Origin: Salinispirillum marinum
GTDB taxonomy: Bacteria > Pseudomonadota > Gammaproteobacteria > Pseudomonadales > Natronospirillaceae
NCBI RefSeq assembly: GCF_042651565.1
Contig: NZ_JBHSDF010000004.1
DNA length: 64,000 nucleotides
Reading direction: 5' to 3' (one strand)
Shown here: in pieces, positions 35,738 through 45,333 of the stretch
Position numbering within the stretch: the first letter of the stretch is position 1
Layout of the letters: each line of letters begins with the position of its first letter
Made by a program: the position numbers and the translations under genes
Notes under the pieces: generated by a model
Told to the model about the DNA's origin: nothing
The model's database searches: none
The model's input: only the letters and a program-made list of their open reading frames with translations

Positions 35738-36046
35738 TTAGCCGTTTATCGCTTTGCCAACCTTATTGGCTGTGGCCTCGGTTTCCTGTTGCAAATCCGC
35801 TTGGCCCATTTCCAATGCCACACGAACTGCCTCTTCCTCGGTTTTACATGGGCGAATGTTCACCGCATGTATGCCCTTGTCCACTTGCATGGTATCAAAC
35901 GCAACGGGCTGGCCTGCTTTTAAGGTTTTGTAGCCATCCATCGTAATGGTGGAAAAATGGGCGAATAAGTCTTCGTCACTTCCGTCTGCTACAATAAAAC
36001 CGTAACCCTTAGCATTGTTGAACCACTTTACTTTCCCTGCAGGCAT
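35738..36046 (-). CDS. cspD: Cold-shock domain protein CspD-like
   Basis: An N-terminal cold-shock domain (KVKWFNNAKGYGFIVADGSDEDLFAHFS, containing the RNP1 KGYGFI and RNP2 DLFAHFS motifs) is followed by a 30-residue charged tail, 102 residues in all. It binds single-stranded nucleic acid; E. coli CspD inhibits replication in stationary phase. The tail here is longer than in E. coli CspD (74 residues). An AGGAGTG ribosome site is present. Divergence from clpS-clpA is the usual context of cspD. Confidence 0.85.
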   Translation of the reverse strand: MPAGKVKWFNNAKGYGFIVADGSDEDLFAHFSTITMDGYKTLKAGQPVAFDTMQVDKGIHAVNIRPCKTEEEAVRVALEMGQADLQQETEATANKVGKAING

Positions 36047-36087
36047 GACTTCACTCCTGTACTGCTATTTGAGGTAGAATGTTTTAC

Positions 36088-36128
36088 CTGATCACCGAGC
36101 GCACTTGGTTTGCACAAAATCTGATCAG
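36088..36128. repeat. Paired TGATCA sites between cspD and clpS
   Basis: CTGATCAc (36088) and cTGATCAG (36122) are two palindromic copies 33 bp apart in the divergent promoter region. They may be half-sites for a regulator of cspD or clpS. No protein is suggested by sequence alone. Confidence 0.3.
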
Positions 36129-36238
36129 ATAGAAGCAATGTAGTAGCCGACGAACGGATGTGTCAAGTATAGTTTCGTGAAACATGATCCAGTGCACATT
36201 TCTTGCTGTAATAGTTCAGAGAGTTTAAAAAAACAGTT

Positions 36239-36589
36239 ATGTTGACGATGATGAAGACACGGTTAGCGGTGTACCAACAGGACGACATCGCGTCCCCGAC
36301 CATCAAGCCTCAAGTGGCGGAGCCTGAGCTTAAGCGTCCCGCTATGTATCGTGTGGTCTTGATAAATGACGACTATACCCCCATGGAGTTTGTGGTAGAG
36401 GTACTAGAAGTGTTTTTCAACATGCGGCGAGAACAAGCGACACAAGTGATGCTCGCTGTACATACAAAAGGCAAAGGGGTGTGTGGCGTCTATACTAAAG
36501 ATATTGCAGAAACCAAGGCAACACAGGTTAATCAGTGTGCCCGGGACCATGAGCATCCATTGATGTGTGAAGTAGAACCATTGGAATAG
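36239..36589 (+). CDS. clpS: ATP-dependent Clp protease adaptor ClpS
   Basis: Binds N-degron substrates and hands them to ClpAP. The 116-residue product has a flexible N-terminal tail of about 35 residues and the ClpS core: VLINDDYTPMEFVVEVL, containing the N-end-binding Asn-Asp, then VHTKGKGVCGVYTKDIAETK. Several in-frame ATGs (36239, 36248, 36251) make the exact start uncertain. clpA follows after 15 bp. Confidence 0.94.
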   Translation: MLTMMKTRLAVYQQDDIASPTIKPQVAEPELKRPAMYRVVLINDDYTPMEFVVEVLEVFFNMRREQATQVMLAVHTKGKGVCGVYTKDIAETKATQVNQCARDHEHPLMCEVEPLE

Positions 36590-36604
36590 CGAGCGAGGTG
36601 GCTT

Positions 36605-38887
36605 ATGTTAAGCAAAGAACTCGAAGGTACGCTCAATCAAGCTTTTAAAGAAGCGCGCGATAAGCGGCATGAATTCATGACAGTAGAGCATTTGCTGCTT
36701 GCTCTATTGGACAACACAGCAGCGACCGAAGTACTGGATGCATGCGCCGTGGACGCCGACCGTCTACGCCGCGAACTCAGCGAATTCATTGACGCCACCA
36801 CGCCATTGATTCCGCAGAACGACGAAGATCGAGACACCCAGCCGACACTGGGCTTTCAACGGGTGTTGCAGCGCGCGGTCTTTCATGTCCAATCATCCGG
36901 TAAGAATGAAGTCTCCGGTGCCAATGTGCTGGTCGCTATTTTCAGCGAACAGGAAAGCCAAGCGGTCTATTTGCTCCGGCAACAAAATGTCAGCCGTATC
37001 GACGTGGTGAACTTCATCGCGCATGGTATTTCAAAACTTGATGATCACTCAGGCCAGGATGCCCATCCAGGCCGAGATGCTGCGCCGGAAGAAGCGGTCG
37101 ATAGCGAAACCGGCGAGGGCATGGAAAGCTTTGTCACCAACCTCAATGAGTTGGCGAAACGCGGCAAAATCGACCCTCTGGTCGGGCGCGAAAAAGAAGT
37201 CGAGCGTCTGGTTCAGGTGCTCTCTCGTCGTCGTAAGAACAACCCTCTGTTGGTGGGTGAAAGCGGGGTGGGTAAAACCGCCATCGTTGAAGGCTTGGCG
37301 AAGAAGATTGTAGAAGGCGACGTACCGGACATCATCATAGAAGCCGAAGTCTTTTCTTTGGATCTAGGCTCCTTGCTGGCGGGTACTAAATACCGTGGCG
37401 ATTTTGAGAAGCGGCTTAAATCGCTGCTTTCGCAGTTGAAAAAACGGGAAAAAGCCATTCTCTTTATTGATGAAATTCACACCATCATTGGTGCAGGTGC
37501 TGCGTCTGGCGGCGTTATGGATGCCTCTAACTTATTGAAGCCGATGCTCAGCAGCGGTGAATTGCGTTGTGTGGGTTCCACCACCTTTCAAGAGTTTCGT
37601 GGCATTTTTGAGAAGGACAGTGCACTGACTCGCCGATTCCAAAAAATCGACGTGGTAGAGCCCAGTGATGACGACACCTATCAGATTCTGAAAGGCTTAA
37701 AGAGCCGTTTCGAAGAGCACCACGATATTCGCTACACCGATAAAGCACTGCGTACCGCGGTGACCTTGAGTTCGCGTTATATCAATGACCGGCACATGCC
37801 AGATAAAGCGATTGATGTGATTGATGAAGCGGGTGCTGCGCAGCGCCTGAAGCCCGTCAGTCGTCGTAAGAAGGTCATAGGTGTGACGGAGATTGAAGAA
37901 ATCATCGCCGTTATTGCGCGCATTCCACCCAAAGCGGTATCGCGGAACGACAAAGAGTTGCTGAAGAACCTTGAGCGCAACCTGAAAATGACCGTGTTCG
38001 GCCAGGATGACGCCATTGATACCCTGGGCAGTGCCATCAAAATGGCTCGTGCGGGCTTGAAAGACGGCAATAAGCCGATCGGTTCCTTCTTGTTTGCTGG
38101 CCCGACAGGGGTCGGTAAAACAGAGGTCACACGTCAATTGGCGGAGGCTTTGGGCGTAGAGTTGATTCGCTTTGATATGTCGGAGTACATGGAGCGGCAT
38201 ACGGTGTCTCGTTTGATTGGCGCACCTCCGGGCTATGTGGGTTATGACCAAGGTGGTCTGTTAACTGATGCCGTCACTAAGCACCCGCATTCGGTGTTGT
38301 TGCTTGATGAGATCGAAAAGGCGCACCCTGAAGTATTTAACCTGCTGCTGCAAGTTATGGATCACGGCACCTTGACCGACAACAACGGGCGCAAGGCGGA
38401 CTTCCGCAACGTCATATTGGTGATGACCAGTAACGCTGGCGCAGAGGATATGGGCAGACGTTCCATGGGCTTCTCGCAACAAGACCATGCCATCGACGGC
38501 AATGAGGCGATTCGCAAAATGTTCTCGCCCGAGTTCAGAAATCGGCTCGATGGCATTATTCAATTCTCGGCCTTGCCACGTGAGGTCATTATGTCGGTGG
38601 TGGATAAGTTCTTGGTCGAACTGCAAGTGCAGTTGGACGATAAGAAAGTTCACATCACCGTACAGGACGATGCCCGCGAATGGTTAGCTGAAAAAGGTTA
38701 CGACAAAGCGATGGGTGCACGCCCGATGGCTCGGTTGATTCAAGAGGAAATCAAGAAGAAACTGGCCGATGCGTTGTTATTCGGTGTCTTGAGCACAGGT
38801 GGAGAAGTAGAAGTATCCGTTCAGGAAGGTCGTCTGCACTTCATGTTCAAGGAATCGAAAACAGGTAAAGTGCTGGAAGAAGCCTAA
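36605..38887 (+). CDS. clpA: ATP-dependent Clp protease ATPase subunit ClpA
   Basis: A 760-residue double-AAA+ unfoldase. The N-domain (1-145) binds ClpS; D1 Walker A is GESGVGKTA, D2 Walker A is GPTGVGKTE, each with Walker B (LFIDEIH; LLLDEIEKA) and the D2 pore loop GYVGYD. The ClpP-docking loop corresponding to IGL in E. coli reads MGF (SMGFSQQ). It forms the N-degron protease with ClpS; clpP is not in the window. GAGGTGG precedes the ATG. Confidence 0.96.
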   Translation: MLSKELEGTLNQAFKEARDKRHEFMTVEHLLLALLDNTAATEVLDACAVDADRLRRELSEFIDATTPLIPQNDEDRDTQPTLGFQRVLQRAVFHVQSSGKNEVSGANVLVAIFSEQESQAVYLLRQQNVSRIDVVNFIAHGISKLDDHSGQDAHPGRDAAPEEAVDSETGEGMESFVTNLNELAKRGKIDPLVGREKEVERLVQVLSRRRKNNPLLVGESGVGKTAIVEGLAKKIVEGDVPDIIIEAEVFSLDLGSLLAGTKYRGDFEKRLKSLLSQLKKREKAILFIDEIHTIIGAGAASGGVMDASNLLKPMLSSGELRCVGSTTFQEFRGIFEKDSALTRRFQKIDVVEPSDDDTYQILKGLKSRFEEHHDIRYTDKALRTAVTLSSRYINDRHMPDKAIDVIDEAGAAQRLKPVSRRKKVIGVTEIEEIIAVIARIPPKAVSRNDKELLKNLERNLKMTVFGQDDAIDTLGSAIKMARAGLKDGNKPIGSFLFAGPTGVGKTEVTRQLAEALGVELIRFDMSEYMERHTVSRLIGAPPGYVGYDQGGLLTDAVTKHPHSVLLLDEIEKAHPEVFNLLLQVMDHGTLTDNNGRKADFRNVILVMTSNAGAEDMGRRSMGFSQQDHAIDGNEAIRKMFSPEFRNRLDGIIQFSALPREVIMSVVDKFLVELQVQLDDKKVHITVQDDAREWLAEKGYDKAMGARPMARLIQEEIKKKLADALLFGVLSTGGEVEVSVQEGRLHFMFKESKTGKVLEEA

Positions 38888-38897
38888 AAACATAATG

Positions 38898-38925
38898 CGC
38901 TCGCGTTCACGAGCGTAACGTTTTT
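38898..38925 (+). terminator. First hairpin after clpA
   Basis: CGCTCG/CGAGCG stem with a 6-base loop, then TAACG and TTTTT, starting 11 bp after the clpA stop. Confidence 0.6.
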
Positions 38926-38944
38926 AACGTTGATCATAAAAGAC

Positions 38945-38970
38945 AAAAAGCGCCAATAGGCGCTTTTTTT
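38945..38970. terminator. Bidirectional terminator between clpA and infA
   Basis: A 10-bp perfect stem AAAAAGCGCC/GGCGCTTTTT with an AATA loop. T-runs face both ways, so it can stop clpA and infA transcripts. Confidence 0.88.
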
Positions 38971-38992
38971 GCTTCAAGGAAACAAAAGCAGG

Positions 38993-39211
38993 TTATTTAG
39001 AGCGATACACGATGCGACCTTTGGTCAGGTCGTACGCCGTCAATTCCACTTTAACCTTGTCGCCAGTCAGTATGCGGATGTAGTTCTTCCGCATTTTTCC
39101 AGAGATGTGGGCCGTAATGACGTGGCCGTTTTCCAGTTTTACGCGGAACATGGTATTAGGCAGAGTGTCGAGAATCTCGCCTTCCATTTCAATGACGTCT
39201 TCTTTCGCCAT
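38993..39211 (-). CDS. infA: Translation initiation factor IF-1
   Basis: A 72-residue S1-fold protein, exactly the usual length, beginning MAKEDVIEMEGEILDTLPN and ending LTKGRIVYRSK. It occupies the ribosomal A site during initiation. A GAGGAA ribosome site lies 12 bp upstream. Next to aat/bpt and clpA it follows the gammaproteobacterial order. Confidence 0.97.
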   Translation of the reverse strand: MAKEDVIEMEGEILDTLPNTMFRVKLENGHVITAHISGKMRKNYIRILTGDKVKVELTAYDLTKGRIVYRSK

Positions 39212-39284
39212 AATGCCTGTTTTTCCTCATATATCGTGATTTGTGGCGCGCAATTCTGCCTGAAAAAGCAGCAAAGGGCAAAAC

Positions 39285-39992
39285 TTATGTCAACGTCGAT
39301 TCAATAAGTGGTTCCCATTTTCCATTATGAAAAATCTCTGCCGGTGCAAAAGTCGCTTTATATTGCATATTCGGCACATCAGACAGCCAATATCCCAAAT
39401 AGACATAAGGCATGTTCAATTCCTGAGCCGCACGGATGAGCTGTAGAATCGCCACAGTACCTAAAGACCATTCAGGGCGATCGGGACAAAAAAAGCTGTA
39501 TACCGCGCTAAGTCCGGTACGAAACTGATCGACCACCATCACTAACACCAGCTCATTATCTTGTCGTGCCTCCAGCAGAAATCCGTAGTCCGAACGCTGA
39601 AACAAAAAGCGGTAAAAGTCTTCTTGCACGGGTGGGTACATATCTCCCGACGAATGCCGTGCATTGATGTAGCGCGCGTAGAGTTGCCAGTAGGCGTCTT
39701 CGTAATGCACCGGCCGAACAGACCATTGCAGAATGGGGTCCGTCTTTTTCCACAGTCGTCGATGGCGACGCGCAGGGCGAAACTCGGAGGCCAGGATGCG
39801 CAAGGACAAACACTGATTACAGGCATGACAATCAGGTCGGTAAATGTGTGTGCCGCTGCGCCGAAAGCCCACTTGATTCAGTTGTTCATACAACGCCGGA
39901 GAAACCTCAATTTCGGGGTTCAAAAACACCGTTTCTGCTTGTCGGCCTTTTATGTAACTGCATTCATGTGGCGAGGTCTTGTAGAAACGCAT
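39285..39992 (-). CDS. bpt: Aspartate/glutamate leucyltransferase
   Basis: Transfers leucine from Leu-tRNA to N-terminal Asp or Glu, making Leu N-degrons for ClpS. The 235-residue product has the N-terminal motif CSYIKGRQAETVFLNP, the cysteine cluster HACNQC, and VYLGYWLSDVPNMQYKA near the end, all typical of Bpt (ATE_N/ATE_C). Its start lies 29 bp inside the aat 3' end, so the two transferases are co-expressed. Confidence 0.94.
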   Translation of the reverse strand: MRFYKTSPHECSYIKGRQAETVFLNPEIEVSPALYEQLNQVGFRRSGTHIYRPDCHACNQCLSLRILASEFRPARRHRRLWKKTDPILQWSVRPVHYEDAYWQLYARYINARHSSGDMYPPVQEDFYRFLFQRSDYGFLLEARQDNELVLVMVVDQFRTGLSAVYSFFCPDRPEWSLGTVAILQLIRAAQELNMPYVYLGYWLSDVPNMQYKATFAPAEIFHNGKWEPLIESTLT

Positions 39993-40698
39993 CCAACCTA
40001 AACTCTTCAGAAATTACTTTAAGTGTTGATGGCTGAGCAACGGCATCGTGCAGCGTTTGCTCGAATTGTGAGCGCGAGATCAATCGAGCGCCAAGCGACA
40101 TTAAATGTGGGTTCTCAACTTGTGCATCAACACAACGCCACACCCCTTGGCGAGCCAGATAGTCCACCACAGCTAACGCCATCTTAGACCCTCCCGATTG
40201 GCGAGAAAACATCGACTCGCCATAAAACATCTGTCCAAGGCTCACCCCATAAATGCCGCCTAGCAGTTCCGGTCCTGACCATATCGCAACGGCTGTGGCA
40301 TGACTTGCTCGATGCAGCGCTCGGTAAGCCTCCTGCATGCCTTCGGTAATCCATGTGCCATACTGGCCATGCCGGGGTACTTCGGCACAGTATTGCAACA
40401 CCTGATCAAAATCTGTCCCGAGGGTAATTCGTAAGTCTGGCACGGTGCGGATCTGGCGGCGCAATCGTCTAGTGATGTGTAAATCACCGGGCATGAACAC
40501 GCAGCGCGGTGATGGTGACCACCATAAAATAGGCTCGCCCTCGCTGAACCACGGAAAAATGCCTTGTGAATAGGCTTGTGTGAGCCATTCAACGGTTAAA
40601 GCGCCACCAGTGGCTAAAAGACCATTCGGATCATCCAGCGCCCATTCGGGCGGGGGAAATATCGGGGGCTGTTTGGGGTCTAACCAGTAAATGGACAT
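39964..40698 (-). CDS. aat: Leucyl/phenylalanyl-tRNA-protein transferase
   Basis: Adds Leu or Phe to N-terminal Lys or Arg in the N-degron pathway. With the ATG at 40698 the protein has 244 residues, starting MSIYWLDPKQPPIFPPPEWAL. The signature GLLATGG, then YSQGIFPWFSEGEPILWWSP, is intact, as is the GNAT-like core LLGGIYGVSLGQMFYGESMFS. The frame is open up to 40836, but that overlaps the ftsK start and adds no conserved residues. Confidence 0.93.
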   Translation of the reverse strand: MSIYWLDPKQPPIFPPPEWALDDPNGLLATGGALTVEWLTQAYSQGIFPWFSEGEPILWWSPSPRCVFMPGDLHITRRLRRQIRTVPDLRITLGTDFDQVLQYCAEVPRHGQYGTWITEGMQEAYRALHRASHATAVAIWSGPELLGGIYGVSLGQMFYGESMFSRQSGGSKMALAVVDYLARQGVWRCVDAQVENPHLMSLGARLISRSQFEQTLHDAVAQPSTLKVISEEFRLDAFLQDLAT

Positions 40699-40721
40699 GG
40701 GACGTACAAACCGTGAATACG

Positions 40722-40751
40722 TTTTTAGATACAAAGATAGAGTGCTATAGT
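40722..40751 (+). promoter_or_regulatory. Putative extended -10 promoter of ftsK
   Basis: TGC-TATAGT is a good extended -10 element 51 bp before the ftsK ATG. A weak T-rich -35 (TTTTTA) lies 18 bp upstream. Confidence 0.4.
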
Positions 40752-40802
40752 ACGCGCCATTAGTTGTAATCCCTAACGTGTTGTTTACCAAGCCTTTTTT
40801 AT

Positions 40803-43247
40803 ATGACGTCAGACGCGCAGAAACAGTATCAATCAACTCGGCACCGATTCCTCAACGAAGGCATGGCGTTGGTGTTGGCAGCAATCACCTTGCTGGCGGC
40901 CTTGGCGTTGTATTCGTTTAACCCGGCAGATCCTGGCTGGGTGTCCAGCGGGCAGGGCAGGGGTGTTTCCAATCTGGCGGGGGCGGCCGGCGCATGGTTT
41001 GCCTCCTTTACCGTTGCGGTGTCTGGGTGGATCGCCTTTTTGATTCCCCCGGCGCTGGCACTCTTGACCATCAATATCGTACGTTTACGGCGTTCGGAGC
41101 ATCTGTGGTTTTGGCCCTTAGTTCTGTTGCGTGCCATTGGCGTGTTCTTCTTTACCATGGGTTCCTGCACCTTATTGACTCTGCATTTTGCATCGAACCT
41201 GGCCTTCTCTGCCGGTGGCTACATTGGTATCGCCATCAGTGAATGGTGGTACCCGTATCTCGGCTTAACCGCTGCCTCCATTGTTGGGCTAATTTTTTGT
41301 CTGCTCGGCCTTACGCTGTCGACCAATATTTCATGGCTTCGACTGTGCGAGCGCCTAGGCGGTTGGGTGATTTCGGCAGTGGTCTGGCTGCGGGACCGAC
41401 GCGAGAAGGCACATATGGCGAATGTTGAGCGCCAGGTGGCCATGCAACAACGGCGTGAGAACTTGGACGTTCGGCTGGACAACGATGGCCATGGCCCGCG
41501 CATGAGTGCTCTGGCGATGCGTAAACCACGTCCGCGACAGGTTGAAGAACCCGTATTGAGTGATGACCAAGCGCCCGAAGTAGCTAAAGCGCGCCCGGCC
41601 AGGACAGAGCCTGTCGTTACGGACGTTCCGCCTGCCGAAAAAATTCGCGCGATTAAAATAGAGCCTCTCAAATCCGAGCAACAACCGGACCAAGAAGAAC
41701 AGCACCCCAAAACCGCACAGCGCAAACTTTTTGATGAAAGAACGTCGGGCGGCCTACCCAGTCTGGAACTGCTGGACCCGCCACCGCATCAACCGAACGC
41801 AGGGTATAGTGAAGATCGGCTGGAAGAGTTGTCTCGCCTATTAGAGGATAAACTGAAAGACTTCGGCGTGGTGGCCGAAGTCGTCGCGGTATGCCCTGGT
41901 CCCGTGATTACCCGGTTCGAAATTCAACCGGCGGCCGGGGTGAAAGTCAGTAAAATCTCCAACCTTGCGAAAGACCTAGCACGCTCGCTCGCCATGGTCA
42001 GTGTACGGGTGGTGGAAATCATCCCCGGAAAGTCTGTGGTCGGTATCGAAGTACCAAATGAAAACCGTGCCATTGTGAGCTTGAAAGAGGTCCTCGCAGC
42101 AAGTGCCTATCAAGACGCCAGCTCATTAATAACGCTGGCCTTAGGCCACGATATTGCCGGTGTTCCAGTGGTAGCGAACCTAGGCAAAATGCCGCACTTG
42201 CTGGTTGCGGGCACAACTGGCTCAGGGAAGTCGGTGGGGGTCAACGCCATGCTGTTGAGCATCTTGATGAAAGCGACACCACAGGATGTGCGCTTGATTC
42301 TCATCGACCCGAAAATGCTTGAGCTTTCCGTGTATGACGACATTCCGCACCTGTTGACCCCCGTGGTCACCGATATGAAAGATGCCGCCAATGCCTTGCG
42401 CTGGTGTGTGGCCGAAATGGAACGGCGCTATAAGCTGATGTCGAAAGTCGGCGTGCGCAATCTGGCCGGTTACAACCGCAAAGTGCAAGAAGCGGCCGAT
42501 GCTGGAGCGCCGCTGAAAGACCCGCTTTGGAAAGCCGAAGACCACTACGGTGAAGAAGCGTCCGAACTGGAACACTTGCCCTTTATTGTGGTCGTGATCG
42601 ACGAATTTGCCGACATGATGATGATCGTCGGCAAAAAGGTAGAAGAACTGATCGCCCGGATTGCTCAAAAGGCGCGGGCGGCGGGTATTCACCTGATACT
42701 GGCTACACAAAGACCCTCCGTCGATGTCATTACCGGCTTGATCAAAGCTAACGTGCCAACCCGTATTGCGTTTCAAGTCTCGTCTAAAATCGATTCACGC
42801 ACGATTTTAGATCAAGGCGGAGCAGAGCAATTATTGGGACACGGTGACATGCTGTATATGCCTCCGGGCACCAGCCTCCCCATTCGCGTGCACGGTGCCT
42901 TCGTGGATGATGACGAAGTTCATCGGGTGGTGGCCGACTGGCAGAAACGTGGCGCACCGAATTATATCGAAGACATTTTGAGCGGTGAACAAGATAACGC
43001 GGGCATGTTAACCGGCCTGGTGGATGAAAATGGCGATGACCCGGAATCGGATCAACTGTTTGATGAGGCGGTTGCCTTTGTGACGCAAAGTCAGAAAGCC
43101 TCAATTTCGTCAGTGCAACGAAAATTGCGTATCGGATACAACCGGGCCGCTCGTTTAATAGAAGCCATGGAAGCGGCCGGCATTGTATCCTCTCCCGGCC
43201 ATAACGGTGCTCGTGAAGTGTTGGCACCACCACCCCCGGAGCGATGA
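40803..43247 (+). CDS. ftsK: DNA translocase FtsK
   Basis: Septal DNA pump that segregates chromosome termini. The 814-residue protein has four N-terminal membrane helices (within about 20-180), a linker that is short compared with E. coli, and a RecA-like motor with Walker A GTTGSGKS at 470-477 and Walker B IVVVIDEFADMM. It ends in the gamma winged-helix domain that reads KOPS (SISSVQRKLRIGYNRAARLIEAME). The start has no clear ribosome site; an ATG at 40863 after GAAGG would cut the N-terminal tail only. Confidence 0.94.
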   Translation: MTSDAQKQYQSTRHRFLNEGMALVLAAITLLAALALYSFNPADPGWVSSGQGRGVSNLAGAAGAWFASFTVAVSGWIAFLIPPALALLTINIVRLRRSEHLWFWPLVLLRAIGVFFFTMGSCTLLTLHFASNLAFSAGGYIGIAISEWWYPYLGLTAASIVGLIFCLLGLTLSTNISWLRLCERLGGWVISAVVWLRDRREKAHMANVERQVAMQQRRENLDVRLDNDGHGPRMSALAMRKPRPRQVEEPVLSDDQAPEVAKARPARTEPVVTDVPPAEKIRAIKIEPLKSEQQPDQEEQHPKTAQRKLFDERTSGGLPSLELLDPPPHQPNAGYSEDRLEELSRLLEDKLKDFGVVAEVVAVCPGPVITRFEIQPAAGVKVSKISNLAKDLARSLAMVSVRVVEIIPGKSVVGIEVPNENRAIVSLKEVLAASAYQDASSLITLALGHDIAGVPVVANLGKMPHLLVAGTTGSGKSVGVNAMLLSILMKATPQDVRLILIDPKMLELSVYDDIPHLLTPVVTDMKDAANALRWCVAEMERRYKLMSKVGVRNLAGYNRKVQEAADAGAPLKDPLWKAEDHYGEEASELEHLPFIVVVIDEFADMMMIVGKKVEELIARIAQKARAAGIHLILATQRPSVDVITGLIKANVPTRIAFQVSSKIDSRTILDQGGAEQLLGHGDMLYMPPGTSLPIRVHGAFVDDDEVHRVVADWQKRGAPNYIEDILSGEQDNAGMLTGLVDENGDDPESDQLFDEAVAFVTQSQKASISSVQRKLRIGYNRAARLIEAMEAAGIVSSPGHNGAREVLAPPPPER

Positions 43248-43915
43248 GACGAGTTTATATGCGAATTTGTAACAGCCTTTATGTTGTGCGGCGGTTGTGT
43301 ACCTTAGCGTTGGTCGCCGTATTGACGCTCGGTAACTCCGCATTAGCCGACGACATTGACGCCTTGATGGCGCGTTTGAGTAACCTCAACAGCCTGAGCA
43401 CCAACTTTCGTCAGTTGACCTTGGATGCCTCAGAAACCAACATCCAAACCATTTCAGGTACCTTGCAACTGGTTCGTCCAGCGCAACTTTACTGGTACAG
43501 CGACGTGCCTTATGAGCAGTCAATTTACGTCAACGAAGGCACGCTGTGGATATTCGACATGGATCTGGCACAAGCCATTCGCCAACCGGTAGAAGAGCAG
43601 TGGGAACAGTCACCCGCGTTGGTATTAACCGGCACGCGAGAGCAAATTACCGAACGATACGCAGTGGAACAAATCGTCAATCGCCCACCGTTCGCAACTT
43701 TTACGTTGACCCCGCGCGGGGAAAATAACGCCATTGAATCACTGGACCTGGCGTTTGAAGGTAATACACCGACCAGCATTCGATTGCGTGACGGATTCAA
43801 TCAAACCACCTTGGTGAATTTCGATAACCTCACGCTGAATCCGGAACTGGACCCCGAAATTTTTGTGTTTAACCCTCCGGCGGGTGTCGATGTGATCGAC
43901 CAAATGGGCCAATGA
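43244..43915 (+). CDS. lolA: Outer-membrane lipoprotein carrier LolA
   Basis: Periplasmic chaperone that ferries lipoproteins from LolCDE to LolB. The signal peptide ends at ...LGNSALA/DD. The mature part contains SLSTNFRQLT, QPVEEQW and a C-terminal FVFNPPAGVDVIDQ, all typical. The ATG at 43244 overlaps the ftsK stop; an ATG at 43259 would give a shorter signal and is equally plausible. Confidence 0.93.
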   Translation: MRRVYMRICNSLYVVRRLCTLALVAVLTLGNSALADDIDALMARLSNLNSLSTNFRQLTLDASETNIQTISGTLQLVRPAQLYWYSDVPYEQSIYVNEGTLWIFDMDLAQAIRQPVEEQWEQSPALVLTGTREQITERYAVEQIVNRPPFATFTLTPRGENNAIESLDLAFEGNTPTSIRLRDGFNQTTLVNFDNLTLNPELDPEIFVFNPPAGVDVIDQMGQ

Positions 43916-45291
43916 GCCGCGCTACAGATACCGACTTATTCGGCCAGCAACCGCCGCCATACCAACCGCTGGCCGAACGGATGCGGCCACACCGGATAGA
44001 AGATTATTTAGGCCAACAACATCTGCTCGGCCCGCAAGGGCCTATCCATCAACTGCTCACCCATAAAACTCTGCACTCGATGATCTTCTGGGGTCCGCCA
44101 GGCACCGGAAAAACGACCTTAGCACGGCTTTTGGCACAGGCGACGGACGCTGAATTTATTCAAATTTCAGCCGTGATGAGTGGCGTGAAAGACATTCGAG
44201 AAGTGGTGGAGCGAGCACGCCACGCGCAACAACGCGGTAAAATGACCGTCTTGTTCGTCGATGAAGTCCATCGCTTTAATAAATCCCAGCAGGATGCCTT
44301 TTTACCGCACGTTGAAGCCGGTACGCTTATTTTTATCGGCGCAACGACAGAAAACCCCTCGTTTGAGCTGAATCGCGCGTTGTTATCACGCGCTACGGTT
44401 TATCGGTTAAATTCTTTTACCGCCGATGAGCTGTTGGCCGTTTTACAACAGGCCCTAGCGCACGATGAACAATTGGCGTCGGTGCGCACACGATTCGACA
44501 ACGATGCCTTGGCTCTGCTTGCGCAAGCCGCCATGGGTGACGCCCGGCGCGCTTTGAACACCTTAGAATCGGTTGCCCTGCAACTTCCCGCCGACCAAAC
44601 GGTGACCCCGGCCTTATTGGCTGACTTGCTGGGTGAACAGATAAAGGGTTTTGATAAAGGCGGGGATGTGTTTTACGAACAGATCTCTGCTTTACACAAA
44701 TCGGTTCGGGGTAGCGACCCGGATGCAGCACTGTATTGGTTTTGTCGTATGCTCGAAGGCGGTGCAGACCCGCTGTACATCGCTCGTCGGGTGGTACGCA
44801 TGGCCTCTGAAGAAGTGGGTAATGCAGACCCAAGAGCCTTACAACTGGCCATGAACGCCTGGGATGCACAAACCCGTTTAGGATCGCCGGAGGGCGAGCT
44901 GGCCGTTGCACAAGCGGTGGTGTATATCGCCTGCGCCGCCAAGTCGAACGCGGTATACAGTGCCTTCAATGCCATGCGCGATACCGTGAAGAATACGCCA
45001 GACTATACCGTGCCCATGCATCTGCGTAACGCACCTACCACGCTCATGAAAGATATGGGCATGGGACAGGGTTACCGTTATGCGCACGACGAACCTGACG
45101 CCTTTGCGGCGGGAGAAAACTATTTCCCACCAGAAATGCAGGAAACCCGGCACTATTATCCGGTTGATCGTGGCTTGGAAAGCAAAATTGCGGCAAAATT
45201 GGCCCATCTGAGACGTCTAAACGAGACGGCAACTCAGAAACGTTATACACCGGCCCATCCGGGCACTGCACAAGACCATCAGGACGACTGA
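43912..45291 (+). CDS. rarA: Replication-associated recombination protein A (MgsA)
   Basis: A clamp-loader-like AAA+ ATPase acting at stalled forks. The 459-residue product has Walker A GPPGTGKTT near residue 61, Walker B VLFVDEVHRFNK, sensor 1 IGATTENPSFELN and the tetramerisation domain with YWFCRMLEGGADPLYIARR. It overlaps lolA by 4 bp. lolA-rarA-serS is conserved in gammaproteobacteria. Confidence 0.95.
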   Translation: MSRATDTDLFGQQPPPYQPLAERMRPHRIEDYLGQQHLLGPQGPIHQLLTHKTLHSMIFWGPPGTGKTTLARLLAQATDAEFIQISAVMSGVKDIREVVERARHAQQRGKMTVLFVDEVHRFNKSQQDAFLPHVEAGTLIFIGATTENPSFELNRALLSRATVYRLNSFTADELLAVLQQALAHDEQLASVRTRFDNDALALLAQAAMGDARRALNTLESVALQLPADQTVTPALLADLLGEQIKGFDKGGDVFYEQISALHKSVRGSDPDAALYWFCRMLEGGADPLYIARRVVRMASEEVGNADPRALQLAMNAWDAQTRLGSPEGELAVAQAVVYIACAAKSNAVYSAFNAMRDTVKNTPDYTVPMHLRNAPTTLMKDMGMGQGYRYAHDEPDAFAAGENYFPPEMQETRHYYPVDRGLESKIAAKLAHLRRLNETATQKRYTPAHPGTAQDHQDD

Positions 45292-45333
45292 CCGTCGTTG
45301 AATTCATTCGTACGTTGTAAACAGGAAGATAAA

